From Gammaproteobacteria bacterium (GTDB lineage: Bacteria > Pseudomonadota > Gammaproteobacteria > DSM-16500), in assembly GCA_013287765.1 (NCBI GenBank), contig JABDDD010000012.1:1-46352 (forward strand): a stretch of 46,352 nucleotides of DNA, given 5' to 3'. The number at the start of each line of letters is the position of its first letter. Position 1 is the first letter of the stretch. A program made the position numbers and the translations under genes. This document shows, in pieces, positions 23,911-34,543 of this stretch. The notes below the pieces were generated by a model that was not told the DNA's origin, searched no databases, and saw only the letters and a program-made list of their open reading frames with translations.

Positions 23911-26900
23911 CTAAGCACCTCTCTCTTTAATAAATTTGGGTTTTTCATCGCTGTTTACCACGGCTGTTGTCTGACTGGCTGTGCTAAAAAGTTCTGGTGA
24001 ATAGTTAGTTTTAGCTTTAAGCTTTTTTGCAGCGGGCATTTTGGTTATTTTTTCTATTTCGTTAATAGAAACTGATATTTCTTTAGTTGCGTCTTTATAG
24101 GCTGCAATCATGTTTTGTAGATGCTCCATTTTTTCTGGATACTGGCAATCAAGAGATTGCTGCCAATATTCCTGTGCTTTGGCTAAATGCGAATTAAAGA
24201 GTTGGCATTCAGGATTAAGTAATTCAGAAATATAACTATCTGCTAACATAATAAAAGGTTTATATTTTTCAAAACTACTTTTTTCTTGAATAAATTTTGC
24301 AAGTTGATTGAGATCTTTAGTTGCAAAAGCCTGCAATAATTCGCTTGCTATTTTTTTTGTATTTTCTGAGACGTTTAACTTAAGATAAGCTGATAGAAGT
24401 CTTGCTTTAAAGGGATATTGTTTATAATCATCTTGCTGAGAAGAAAGAAGTTCTCTATCATTTAAAGCGAATAATTTAAATACCGTTTGTGCGGGGGTAA
24501 GAGTTTGTTTTTCTTTTGCATCTTCTGTCTCAACGAATAAGAAATCATCATCATCTTCTTCTTTTTTTATAATAGATGGGATGATTGAAGTCTTTGCTTC
24601 TTCATGAGATATTGTAGGTGCAATTGTGTCAGGATCAAGAGCCAGTTTATATAAAATAAGTAACCTTTCATCTTTAATTGAGATGATTTGATTGAATAAA
24701 TCAGCATGTTTTTTTATATTATCTGGAATTGCTTGTAATACAATTTTTTGTTCCTCTTTTTGCATGATGTTTACTTTCATGTAATTCAGTATTGTTGCTA
24801 TTATTTTTATTGCATCCGGGAAAGAATAGTGATGTATTGCGTCTAAGGCTTTTTTTAAGTTACGTAAATATTCTTGACGTTCATCTTCATGGGGGGCGCA
24901 AGGCTCTAGTGCTTGCGAAGATGCACTGGGTCGATATAGCCAAGTTATTAATTTACTATTTGTTTCTTTTTCAGCATAGTGATACGCAGACTGTCCTTCG
25001 TTATCTTTTATAGCAATGTCAAAAAACTTAGATAAAAAATCAGGGTCGATATCAATTTTTGCTTGAATGGCAAGCATTAAAGCTGTTTGTCCTTTATTAT
25101 TTTTAACATTAGCTAAATGCGGAAAAGCTTCAATTAGTCCACTGAACTGTGAAGTCAACCCGAGCAAAGCTGCTAAATGAATGGCGTTATTTCCATCAGC
25201 ATCTACGTGTAATAATTTATCTTCTTGCACTGCACTGACTGTATCCTCTAACAAAGCGAAATATTCTTTCTTTAAATTAGCAAATTTTCTATCAGCGAGG
25301 TCTGCTTGTAATGTGTGAATGGTACGAATCAATCGGGATAAGTCCTCTCCTGGTTTTAGTTTTACACTAGGAGTTAAATCAATCTCGCTTTTTGAGTCAG
25401 GTGCAATCGTTATTTTTTCTGCTTTAAGTGTAGGCTTATATGCTTTTAATAGCTGTATTATTGATTCATCTTTCTGTAATTCCGCATGAGCCAAAGCGGT
25501 TTTACCTGTTCCATCTATTGCATTGATATCTATAGTTGAGTATTTTAATAATTCAGCAACCATAGAAGCATTTTTTTCAAGAATAGCACAAACTAAAGGA
25601 GTATATCCTTTATAGTTCTTTGCGTTAATATCAATAAGTTCTTTTTCTAATAAATAATTTACTGCAATATGGTAGCCTTTTATGGTTGCGATATGAAGTG
25701 CATTATTGCCCGCATGATCTACAAATGTCGGTTCTTTAGAGATGATTTGTTCAAAGTCTGCTTGAGTAGGTACTCGTTTTTCTAGCGCAATTTCATTAAT
25801 TAGATGATAGAGATTTTTTTTGCTGTGAAGCAGCTCAGGAAAAAGAGACAAGTCTATTGTTTCTTTTTCTCTTAATAAATAGCGAGGCGTTTTATTTTGT
25901 TTATTTAAACAATTAGGGTCTGCTTTTTTTTCTAATAATTTTTTTATAATATCAGGATCAGGGTCAGTTGCATTAGCAGCACAATGTAAGACCGTGTCAC
26001 CTGTCGTTGGATGTTTGTCTGCCACACTTAATTCATGTTCTATTAATAAATCCATCGCTTGATGGTAAGGTTTTCCAAGACTTGCAATATGAAGGAAAGC
26101 AGCAAAATTTTCTTCATGAGTTGCGTTACCCAGAAAAGTATCTATTTGTAGTTTGGTAGGAATACTATCTAACTCTACACAAATATAAATAAATGAAACA
26201 AGCGATAAATTTTTAGGATATTTAGTTAGTAAATTGATATAGGTTTCATGGTGTTTTTTATCTAAAACAAGATGTGGCTTATTTTTAGTAACGTCCACAC
26301 CGCTTGCCAAGAAAATGTCTATGATTTTAAAATCAGCCTTTTTTAAGGCGCAAGAGAGGATAGATTTACCCTGTGCATTTAGATCGACCTCATCTTTAAA
26401 TTGGGTTTCTGACTCAGGCATTTTTCTTTCGTTTGTAGTAGATTTTTTTTGTAATAACCATCTCAGGCTATCTTCCCAGTCATCAGGAAAGGGAGTTTGC
26501 TCTAAAATTTTAAATATTAAATTTGTTCTGATTGATTGATCAAAATTAATTTTGGATAATTTAGCCGCGGTGAATAAAGATTTTGCTTTTGTCAGATCTG
26601 GTGATATATTTTTTGCTAAACAGTCGCTAAGATAATTTTGAGCACTAAAAAAAGGATATGCTGCTATATAAGATACCACCTGATGCTGAGTGATATCTTT
26701 TAGTTCTGAATTATTTTTTGTTACAGGCTTGAGCCATATTTTTTTTGCCCACCGATATGGTGTTAGTCCAGATGCATTTGGTTCATGTGGAGAGATATGA
26801 CAGTCTGAAATTAAATATTCAATAATATCTTTTTCTGGTTCGCTAATATTATCATATTGCATTATACCGTTGTTGGAAGCATAGCCGCGGTTATCAGAAG

Positions 26901-27984
26901 TTCCAATGGCAGTAAATAAAATATTTTCTCCGTCAGGTGATTTTTGTGTTATATCTGCTTTAAGATCAATCAATTTTTTTAAGAGACTCACCCTTGCTGA
27001 TGATTGAGGCCCTATTCTTTTTGGGCAAGGCATAACTGCATATTCTAATGCTTCATCTAAATCTTCTTGTTCGTTCTTGCTTTCTTTGTATATTTTTTCT
27101 AGATTTTCATCAGTTATAGTGTCATTTGTCACTTTTCCTATGTGGAAAAAAACATTCAGTCCAGCGCTTTCTTTGGTAGGATCATAAGATAATAAAAAGC
27201 GCATAAATACCGAAATATTGGCATATGATTGAAATATTGCTTTAATTGCACTTAGGTCAGAATGGTAAGTTGAGGGCATCACTGAGGTGATTAACATATC
27301 TGCATTATGACTTAATAATAATTCAACTATCTTTGGGTTTCGGTTTTTTGTTTGTAAAGCTTGTGATAAGTATGTCTTTCTTTCATGACTTTCATCCACA
27401 AAGTATTGATCGAGATCTATCTTACTTTCTGAATTCTCTAAAATAAATTGAGTGAGCGGTATATTCCCATATTCGATTGCGGAAAATAGAGTTGAAGAAA
27501 GGTTTTCTTCAATGTTGAATAGTTTACGTTTTGTTAGTACTTTATCTAGAGATGCTTTACTCACTGTTGTCATCTCACATAAATCTCGCAATGTTTTATA
27601 CGGAGTGAATATAGGGTTAAGCAATAATTCGTAATTGTCCTTTTTTGTCTGATTACACGAAAGCTCTATATAATAACGAGGCAGTTTTTTATAATTGTCT
27701 TTACATTTTATTGATGCTCCATGTTTAACTAGCAATACAGTCATATCAAAGTTATCGTGAAAGACGGCTAAATGTAATAAGGTTTTATTGCTAGTACCGA
27801 ATGTTTTTTTAAGATTGCTTTTTTTAACTAGCTTTTCAATATTTACCAAGGAATAGTTCTTAAATTCCGATTCCAGTAACAGCTTATATAAAGTTTCACT
27901 GTTTTTCTCGGGTGAAGAATCAGGCCTAATATCTAACATTTTTGTTGTTTTTCCACTGCTGCTGTTGGAGCCTGATCTAGACAT
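23911..27984 (-). CDS. Very large ankyrin-repeat protein, candidate effector
   Basis: A 1357-residue protein without signal peptide or membrane span. Ankyrin-like repeats appear in clusters: about 60-105 (NKTLLHLAVFHDNFDMTVLL), about 160-235, 550-590, 665-720 (TGDTVLHCAANATDPDPDII), 755-860 (AGNNALHIATIKGYHIAVNY, YKGYTPLVCAILEKNASMVA, GKTALAHAE) and 925-1025 (GNNAIHLAALLGLTSQFSGL, NKGQTALMLAI). Between and after them are long helical regions; near residue 1150 lies an acidic patch (KKEEDDDDFLFVETED). Ankyrin proteins of this kind in Legionellales are often type IV effectors, but no secretion signal can be proven by eye. It is a single gene on the minus strand, ending 32 bases from the convergent Fic gene, with the 43-nt palindrome upstream of it. 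Confidence 0.85.
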   Translation of the reverse strand: MSRSGSNSSSGKTTKMLDIRPDSSPEKNSETLYKLLLESEFKNYSLVNIEKLVKKSNLKKTFGTSNKTLLHLAVFHDNFDMTVLLVKHGASIKCKDNYKKLPRYYIELSCNQTKKDNYELLLNPIFTPYKTLRDLCEMTTVSKASLDKVLTKRKLFNIEENLSSTLFSAIEYGNIPLTQFILENSESKIDLDQYFVDESHERKTYLSQALQTKNRNPKIVELLLSHNADMLITSVMPSTYHSDLSAIKAIFQSYANISVFMRFLLSYDPTKESAGLNVFFHIGKVTNDTITDENLEKIYKESKNEQEDLDEALEYAVMPCPKRIGPQSSARVSLLKKLIDLKADITQKSPDGENILFTAIGTSDNRGYASNNGIMQYDNISEPEKDIIEYLISDCHISPHEPNASGLTPYRWAKKIWLKPVTKNNSELKDITQHQVVSYIAAYPFFSAQNYLSDCLAKNISPDLTKAKSLFTAAKLSKINFDQSIRTNLIFKILEQTPFPDDWEDSLRWLLQKKSTTNERKMPESETQFKDEVDLNAQGKSILSCALKKADFKIIDIFLASGVDVTKNKPHLVLDKKHHETYINLLTKYPKNLSLVSFIYICVELDSIPTKLQIDTFLGNATHEENFAAFLHIASLGKPYHQAMDLLIEHELSVADKHPTTGDTVLHCAANATDPDPDIIKKLLEKKADPNCLNKQNKTPRYLLREKETIDLSLFPELLHSKKNLYHLINEIALEKRVPTQADFEQIISKEPTFVDHAGNNALHIATIKGYHIAVNYLLEKELIDINAKNYKGYTPLVCAILEKNASMVAELLKYSTIDINAIDGTGKTALAHAELQKDESIIQLLKAYKPTLKAEKITIAPDSKSEIDLTPSVKLKPGEDLSRLIRTIHTLQADLADRKFANLKKEYFALLEDTVSAVQEDKLLHVDADGNNAIHLAALLGLTSQFSGLIEAFPHLANVKNNKGQTALMLAIQAKIDIDPDFLSKFFDIAIKDNEGQSAYHYAEKETNSKLITWLYRPSASSQALEPCAPHEDERQEYLRNLKKALDAIHHYSFPDAIKIIATILNYMKVNIMQKEEQKIVLQAIPDNIKKHADLFNQIISIKDERLLILYKLALDPDTIAPTISHEEAKTSIIPSIIKKEEDDDDFLFVETEDAKEKQTLTPAQTVFKLFALNDRELLSSQQDDYKQYPFKARLLSAYLKLNVSENTKKIASELLQAFATKDLNQLAKFIQEKSSFEKYKPFIMLADSYISELLNPECQLFNSHLAKAQEYWQQSLDCQYPEKMEHLQNMIAAYKDATKEISVSINEIEKITKMPAAKKLKAKTNYSPELFSTASQTTAVVNSDEKPKFIKERGA

Positions 27985-28082
27985 AATTTAACCTATCACT
28001 TAAAAATTGAATTTAAACTATACATTTTTTATTATAAAAAAGAAAGTGCTTAGTTTTTTAGTATGAGAAAATATCAAAAGAC

Positions 28083-28125
28083 ATCGTCCCGCGCTTTTAG
28101 ATTTAATCTAAAAGCGCGGGACGAT
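28083..28125. terminator. Perfect 43-nt palindrome (21-bp arms) between the porin and ankyrin genes
   Basis: The sequence from ATCGTCCCGCGC through to GCGCGGGACGAT is perfectly self-complementary over 21 bases on each side of a single T at 28104. It begins 25 bases downstream of the porin stop (minus strand) and is followed on that strand by GTCTTTTGAT, so it most likely terminates porin transcription before the ankyrin gene. The CCCGCGC core contrasts with the AT-rich surroundings. Confidence 0.8.
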
Positions 28126-28150
28126 TAGTAATTAATTGATAAAACAAGAA

Positions 28151-29536
28151 TTAACCGAATTTAACGCCTACACGTAATACACCACGATAACTGCCTTCTC
28201 CTGTTCCTTCGTCGCTTTCACTGTAATCTTGATCATGAGAAAATTCAAAACCGACATTGGTGTTCTTCAAAATATCAATCCCATAACCCACTAACCAACG
28301 TGTTCTGGGTAGATATAAATTAACCGCATCGCCAGATTTTTGATAGCCAAGATAAACATCTTGATTCTTATCAAATGCATTAAATCCATAAGCACCTGTG
28401 ATATCTGCTGCCCACGGCTTAGCATGATCGCCATCATCGTCATCAAATAAATCATCATCATCTTCATTATCAATTAAATCAGCTGAGTTAAAATGCTGTA
28501 ATGCAGAAACATAATGCGCAGTTAAACTAAAAGGACCACTGTTTAACATTGCATAAACAGTTGCAGCACCGACTCGGCTTGTATAAGAACCTTCGCCGTC
28601 TAAGTCACCGCTATTAAATAATGTCACAGCATAAGCCACATCATTGACGCCAGTAAAGTCATAAATATAACCAATCCCTAAATCCCAGCCGAGTTGATCG
28701 CTGATCACGCCAAGACCCAATTGACCACCATAGTTTGTCCCTGGATGCCCGTTATTTTTAGACATGGGATTTTGAAAGGCAAAAATAGAACCATGTAACG
28801 CCATGCCGTTGTAGCCGCTAATAAAACTAAGCTCAGCTGATGTTTGTAAAGTTTCAGTCATCACTTGTGTCATGCTGCGAGTAATAGGATGAATTTGATA
28901 ACGACCAAAATCTTGGAATTGTTTACCTAAACGTAAAAATAAGGGGAATCGTTGTAAATCACCAATAATAATCACACCTTGTTGCAAATCAAGTGTTTCA
29001 AGACTATATCCTGCGCTATACAAACCAGGTTTAGGTTCAGGCACAATAGATAATGGATTTGGTAAAGTGCTGGCATTTTTAAGCGGATCATCTTGAATGT
29101 TATTATAACTTAATTCAATAAATGCTTTGATCCAATCATTGACGTTGCCAGTTGCATTAATATAAGCATCGTTTAAGGCAAAACGATCGTTTACTTCACC
29201 CATATAACCATGATCAAGATTTCCCCAGGCTGTATCAAAATTAATGCCGCCTGCTAATTGAATCGGTTTGTCGCAACCCACCGTTGGTTTTGCGCGACCT
29301 ACGTTTTGACTCATGGAATCCATCCAGAGGGTGTACATATTAATATTGGGGCAGATGTTGACGGGGACAATAGCTTCGCCTTTATAGTTTGCGGTGCTTT
29401 CATCTTTATAGCTATCTTTATAGTTATTGTCTGAGGTTGTTTTATAATGTTTAGTTTGCGCTGTTGCAAAGGCAGGGCAACTTACTAAACCTAATACACT
29501 CATGAGAGCAACAACACGTTTTAGATTTTGTTTCAT
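28151..29536 (-). CDS. Outer-membrane beta-barrel protein, LbtU/DUF3573-like porin
   Basis: A 461-residue protein with a clear signal peptide (MKQNLKRVVALMSVLGLVSC then PAFATAQT). The mature part begins with a Tyr/Lys/Asp-rich linker (NNYKDSYKDESTANYKG), then alternating hydrophobic strands typical of a barrel, with LRLGKQFQDFGRYQIHPITR and RVGVKFG at the C-terminus as a last strand. The layout resembles the LbtU siderophore-import porin of Legionella and the related DUF3573 proteins; iron uptake would be the guess, but the ligand is unknown. A very acidic loop, NEDDDDLFDDDDGDH (about residue 353-369), may be surface exposed and bind cations. The ATG has AAGGAG upstream (rc of CTCCTT). It is followed by the 43-nt palindrome. 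Confidence 0.7.
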   Translation of the reverse strand: MKQNLKRVVALMSVLGLVSCPAFATAQTKHYKTTSDNNYKDSYKDESTANYKGEAIVPVNICPNINMYTLWMDSMSQNVGRAKPTVGCDKPIQLAGGINFDTAWGNLDHGYMGEVNDRFALNDAYINATGNVNDWIKAFIELSYNNIQDDPLKNASTLPNPLSIVPEPKPGLYSAGYSLETLDLQQGVIIIGDLQRFPLFLRLGKQFQDFGRYQIHPITRSMTQVMTETLQTSAELSFISGYNGMALHGSIFAFQNPMSKNNGHPGTNYGGQLGLGVISDQLGWDLGIGYIYDFTGVNDVAYAVTLFNSGDLDGEGSYTSRVGAATVYAMLNSGPFSLTAHYVSALQHFNSADLIDNEDDDDLFDDDDGDHAKPWAADITGAYGFNAFDKNQDVYLGYQKSGDAVNLYLPRTRWLVGYGIDILKNTNVGFEFSHDQDYSESDEGTGEGSYRGVLRVGVKFG

Positions 29537-29651
29537 TCTTTTATTATCTCCTTGATATTATTTTTGGATGCTAAATACGTTCGCGAATGCATTCTAAATA
29601 AATTAAGGCTTAATTGAAAGGGGAAATTTTATTTTTTAACAGAAGGGAAAA

Positions 29652-29679
29652 ATAAACCCCATGTATTGATGGGGTTTAT
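29652..29679 (-). terminator. Rho-independent terminator of the peroxiredoxin gene
   Basis: ATAAACCCCAT and ATGGGGTTTAT pair perfectly (11 bp, 6-base loop). Read on the minus strand the stem is followed directly by TTTTTCCC, the classical layout. It starts 22 bases past the peroxiredoxin stop. Confidence 0.9.
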
Positions 29680-29700
29680 GCAATAGGCAAAGAAAAATTG

Positions 29701-30309
29701 TTAGAGTTCTTCTGCTTTGACTGTTAGATAATCTGCAATGCCTTGCTCAGTAGGTTTAATGCCGACATCGCCTTTATTCCATCCTGCAGGACACACGTCA
29801 CCATGTTTTTCATGGAATTGTAATGCATCAATTAATCGTAGCATTTCATCGATATTACGACCTAATGGTAGATCATTTACAATTTGTGAACGGACGATAC
29901 CTGATTGATCAATTAAAAAAGTAGCGCGTAGTGCAACGTGTGCAGTAGGATGTTCGATTCCGTAATTTTGTGCAATGCTATGATTGACATCAGCAACTAA
30001 AGGATAACGAACAGGTCCAATACCACCTGCATTAATAGCCGTTTTGCGCCATGCGCTGTGTGTGAATGCAGAATCAATTGAAATGCCGATCACAACAGTA
30101 TTGCGTGCTTCAAATTCATGAATGCGATTGTTTAATGCAATTAATTCAGATGGACAAACAAAAGTAAAATCTAACGGATAAAAAAACAAAATAGCGTGTT
30201 TATCTTTAATCATATTTTTTAATTCAAAATGATTATCAATTTCGCCATTGGCAAGGACGGCGCTGGCAGAAAAATTAGGTGCGTTGCGTCCGACTAAAAT
30301 ATTACTCAT
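29701..30309 (-). CDS. 2-Cys peroxiredoxin (AhpC/TSA family)
   Basis: Thiol peroxidase of 202 residues that reduces hydrogen peroxide and organic peroxides. The peroxidatic Cys52 is in FYPLDFTFVCPSELIALNN and the resolving Cys173 in HGDVCPAGWNKGD. GISIDSAFTHSAWRKT and the catalytic-site Arg in LRATFLIDQSGIVR are also present. The length and C-terminal extension match typical 2-Cys Prx (AhpC type). No AhpF is nearby, so the electron donor is probably thioredoxin or another reductase. It is a single-gene unit with its own terminator. Confidence 0.95.
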   Translation of the reverse strand: MSNILVGRNAPNFSASAVLANGEIDNHFELKNMIKDKHAILFFYPLDFTFVCPSELIALNNRIHEFEARNTVVIGISIDSAFTHSAWRKTAINAGGIGPVRYPLVADVNHSIAQNYGIEHPTAHVALRATFLIDQSGIVRSQIVNDLPLGRNIDEMLRLIDALQFHEKHGDVCPAGWNKGDVGIKPTEQGIADYLTVKAEEL

Positions 30310-30425
30310 AAATAAAGTGCCCTCAAGTTTCTAATTTTAAGAATATTAAATTATAGCGCAAAATGAGCAAATAAAGTAGTATGTTTGCCTGTTTTATTCT
30401 TAAAGAAAATAATAAAGGGATGTAC

Positions 30426-31427
30426 ATGAAACTATTGATTTTAGGAGCAAATGGCTTTATTGGCAGTCATTTATGCGAAGCTATTTTAGCAAAAAAAAAC
30501 TGGACGATTGCAGCGTTGGATCTTTTTTCTGATAAAGTATCGCATTGTTTATCTCATCCACGATTTGAGTTTTATCAAGGAGATATGACGGCCTCATCTG
30601 ACTGGCTAACTTTTCAATTCAAAAACTGCGATGTGGTTTTACCGCTTGCAGCTATTGCAACACCTGCGCTTTATGTCAAAAAACCACTGTTAGTGTTTGA
30701 ATTAGATTTCGAGGCTAATTTATCGATTATTCGTCAATGTGTGCAATGGCGTAAAAGAGTTATTTTCCCTTCTACTTCTGAAGTATATGGGATGTGTAAA
30801 GATGCAGTGTTTGATGAAGAAAAAAGTTTTTGCGTGACAGGGCCTATTCATAAAGAACGGTGGATTTATGCGAATATCAAACAATTATTAGATCGAATTA
30901 TTTATGCTTATGGAAAAGATCAGCAATTAAATTATAGTTTATTTCGTCCTTTTAATTGGTATGGCCCTAAACTTGATTCGCTTACCAATCCACATGCGCG
31001 CGTTGTCACTCGATTTATCGGCAATATTTTACGTCAAGAAGAAATTGTACTAGTCAACGGCGGTGAGCAGCAACGTTGTTTTACTTATATTGATGATGGA
31101 ATAACAGCGTTGTTAAAAATAATTGAAAATAAAAATAATATTGCTCACAATCAAATTTTTAATATAGGTAATCCAGCTGAAAATGTGAGTATCAAACAAT
31201 TAGCTAAATTATTAGTGGAAATAATGAAAGACTATCCAGGATATGAAAATCTCACGGCGAATAAAACTATAAAAATTTTATCAGCAGACAATTATTATGG
31301 CGAAGGGTATGAAGATATAGATAGAAGAATTCCTGCAATTCATCGTGCGCAAAAATATCTAAATTGGCAGCCTGACATTGATTTGATGACAGGGTTAAAA
31401 AAAACAGTTAAAGCGTATCTGGTCTGA
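30426..31427 (+). CDS. Stand-alone ArnA decarboxylase-domain homologue (SDR family, UDP-glucuronate decarboxylase-like)
   Basis: A 333-residue NAD-dependent extended SDR enzyme that matches the C-terminal half of ArnA: LILGANGFIGSHLCEAIL (NAD site), KNCDVVLPLAAIATPALYVK, VFELDFEANLSIIRQC, IFPSTSEVYGM (active-site Glu), YANIKQLLDRIIYAYG (YxxxK), SLFRPFNWYGP, GGEQQRCFTYIDDGI and GEGYEDIDRR (the Arg needed for decarboxylation). The formyltransferase half is absent and no arnB, arnC or pmrE is nearby. It may make UDP-4-keto-pentose or UDP-xylose for a surface glycan. An upstream ATG at 30381 is in frame, but the ATG at 30426 follows AAAGGG and gives the natural N-terminus. Confidence 0.88.
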   Translation: MKLLILGANGFIGSHLCEAILAKKNWTIAALDLFSDKVSHCLSHPRFEFYQGDMTASSDWLTFQFKNCDVVLPLAAIATPALYVKKPLLVFELDFEANLSIIRQCVQWRKRVIFPSTSEVYGMCKDAVFDEEKSFCVTGPIHKERWIYANIKQLLDRIIYAYGKDQQLNYSLFRPFNWYGPKLDSLTNPHARVVTRFIGNILRQEEIVLVNGGEQQRCFTYIDDGITALLKIIENKNNIAHNQIFNIGNPAENVSIKQLAKLLVEIMKDYPGYENLTANKTIKILSADNYYGEGYEDIDRRIPAIHRAQKYLNWQPDIDLMTGLKKTVKAYLV

Positions 31428-31467
31428 TTCGTCTTGGATGAAATATAAATATTCTTTGTTTTAATTT

Positions 31468-31508
31468 GGTGGATTACGGCGCAAAAAACGCGTCTAATCC
31501 ACCCTACA
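31468..31508. repeat. Dispersed palindromic repeat, copy 2
   Basis: GGTGGATT (31468-31475) with AATCCACC (31496-31503), interior ACGGCGCAAAAAACGCG and trailing CTACAT. It is homologous to the copy at 16338-16375 and again lies between two convergent genes (the ArnA-like gene and murA), where it can form a hairpin in both transcripts. Confidence 0.75.
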
Positions 31509-31532
31509 TTCTACATTTCGTGAGGTTCAAGT

Positions 31533-33061
<1,529 letters not shown>

Positions 33062-33178
33062 ATTATCTTCTGTATTATCATCTCATCATAAACTATCATA
33101 AACTGGCTAAGAGTAACGCAAATAGATTATAAACGTCAATCTTAAAATAAATAACTTATAATAAAGCAGTAAAATAAC

Positions 33179-33187
33179 TGGTATGAT
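33179..33187 (+). promoter_or_regulatory. Possible extended -10 promoter of ampD-ampE-btuF
   Basis: TGGTATGAT (TG-n-TATGAT) fits an extended -10 element 27 bases before the ampD ATG; no good -35 is needed in such promoters and none is seen. Confidence 0.4.
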
Positions 33188-33213
33188 ATTTTAATTTTTA
33201 AAATTTTTAAGTT

Positions 33214-33804
33214 ATGACAGAACAACAAATAATGAATACATTTTTGCATATTAATCCAGCAACGGGCGTCTTAAGTCCGGGGCGTTTTTTCCCGACAACG
33301 CATTGTGACGATCGTCCAGCGAATATGTTGATCGATATGATTGTTATTCATGGAATTAGCTTGCCACCTGGAGAATTTGGTTCGTCTTATATTGAACAAT
33401 TTTTTTGTGGCAGCTTGCCTATTGCCATGCATCCTTATTTTGCAACTATTGCGACATTAAAAGTTGCCCCGCATTTATTCATTGATCGTTTAGGTGTGAT
33501 CACGCAGTTTGTCCCTTTTCATAAAAGAGCATGGCATGCGGGTTTGTCTTCTTTTAAAGAAAAAGAAAATTGCAATGATTTTTCAATTGGCATTGAATTG
33601 GAAGGAACAGATGATTTACCTTATGAAAGGATTCAGTATCAAGTATTAGCGCCATTAATCGCCTTATTGATGCGTACTTATCCTGCGATTATTTCTGAGC
33701 GCATTGTGGGGCACAGTGATATTGCACCGAATCGTAAAACAGATCCCGGTCCTTTTTTTGATTGGATGCATTTAAAAGACTTATTAAGTTATTTAAGTTA
33801 TTAA
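33214..33804 (+). CDS. ampD: 1,6-anhydro-N-acetylmuramyl-L-alanine amidase AmpD
   Basis: Cytoplasmic zinc amidase of muropeptide recycling, which cuts the stem peptide from anhydromuramic acid and thereby keeps beta-lactamase inducers low where AmpR exists. The 196 residues carry the zinc ligands His46 (MIVIHGISLPPG), His167 and Asp177 (GHSDIAPNRKTDPGP) with Lys175 in the active site; the 10- and 2-residue spacings match E. coli AmpD. RAWHAG and FSIGIELEGTDD are also typical. The ampE gene follows after 13 bases. Confidence 0.95.
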   Translation: MTEQQIMNTFLHINPATGVLSPGRFFPTTHCDDRPANMLIDMIVIHGISLPPGEFGSSYIEQFFCGSLPIAMHPYFATIATLKVAPHLFIDRLGVITQFVPFHKRAWHAGLSSFKEKENCNDFSIGIELEGTDDLPYERIQYQVLAPLIALLMRTYPAIISERIVGHSDIAPNRKTDPGPFFDWMHLKDLLSYLSY

Positions 33805-33817
33805 GGATAAGCTGCTT

Positions 33818-34543
33818 ATGATGTTTATTATTATTTTGATTGCATTATTAACAGAACGTTTTTTTGATTGGCAGCCTTTGCGTCACTGGCGTTGGTTTCA
33901 AATTTATTTGCACTGGTTTGAGCGAATTTTTAATAAATGGCCGCCGTTTTGTTTGTTTATTTTTGAAGTGTTACCTATTTTGCTTGTGGCAGGTTTTATT
34001 GTTCATCTTGCTTTAAGTTGGTTATATGGGCTTCCAGAATTGATTGTAGGTACGGTTATTTTACTTTATTGTTTGGGTCCTGCAAATTGGTGGGAAGAAG
34101 CTTATCGAACTATTCCTCAAAAAAATAATATAGAAGCATTGTTTATTGCGGTTAACCAACGTATTTTTGCGGTGATTTTTTGGTTTGTTTTGGCAGGGCC
34201 TGTAGGCGCTATTTTCTATCGATTAGTGAACCTGATCAGTGAAAAAACTGAACGGCCGGAGAGTAGCATTGCGACTGCGCTTAAAAAATGGCTGGATTGG
34301 CTGCCTATTCGAGTATTGGCTTTATTTTTTGCGTTAGCGGGTCATTTTACGGATGTGTTTGCGTGTATTAAAGAATATTTCTTATCAGGCGTAAATACCA
34401 ATGATCAGTTTCTGAGTGCTTGTGGCATGAAAGCACTTGATTTAAATGAGCATGCGTTAAACGTGCAAGTGGTTTCTTTGGTTGATCGGGTGTTTATTAT
34501 GGTATTAGTTTTATTGGCAATTATAGTATTGATTATGGGTTAA
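33818..34543 (+). CDS. ampE: AmpE-like inner-membrane protein
   Basis: A 241-residue protein, related to the AmpE/CobD-like membrane family, with several membrane helices (about 44-66, 68-85, 108-128, 156-175 and 220-240). Family landmarks include TERFFDWQPLRHWRWF near the N-terminus, LLYCLGPANWWEEA and GPVGAIFYRLVNLIS. AmpE is the usual neighbour of ampD; a signalling role in beta-lactamase induction has been proposed but the function is not settled. The start is supported by AAGGATAAG overlapping the ampD end. btuF begins on the base after its stop codon. Confidence 0.9.
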   Translation: MMFIIILIALLTERFFDWQPLRHWRWFQIYLHWFERIFNKWPPFCLFIFEVLPILLVAGFIVHLALSWLYGLPELIVGTVILLYCLGPANWWEEAYRTIPQKNNIEALFIAVNQRIFAVIFWFVLAGPVGAIFYRLVNLISEKTERPESSIATALKKWLDWLPIRVLALFFALAGHFTDVFACIKEYFLSGVNTNDQFLSACGMKALDLNEHALNVQVVSLVDRVFIMVLVLLAIIVLIMG

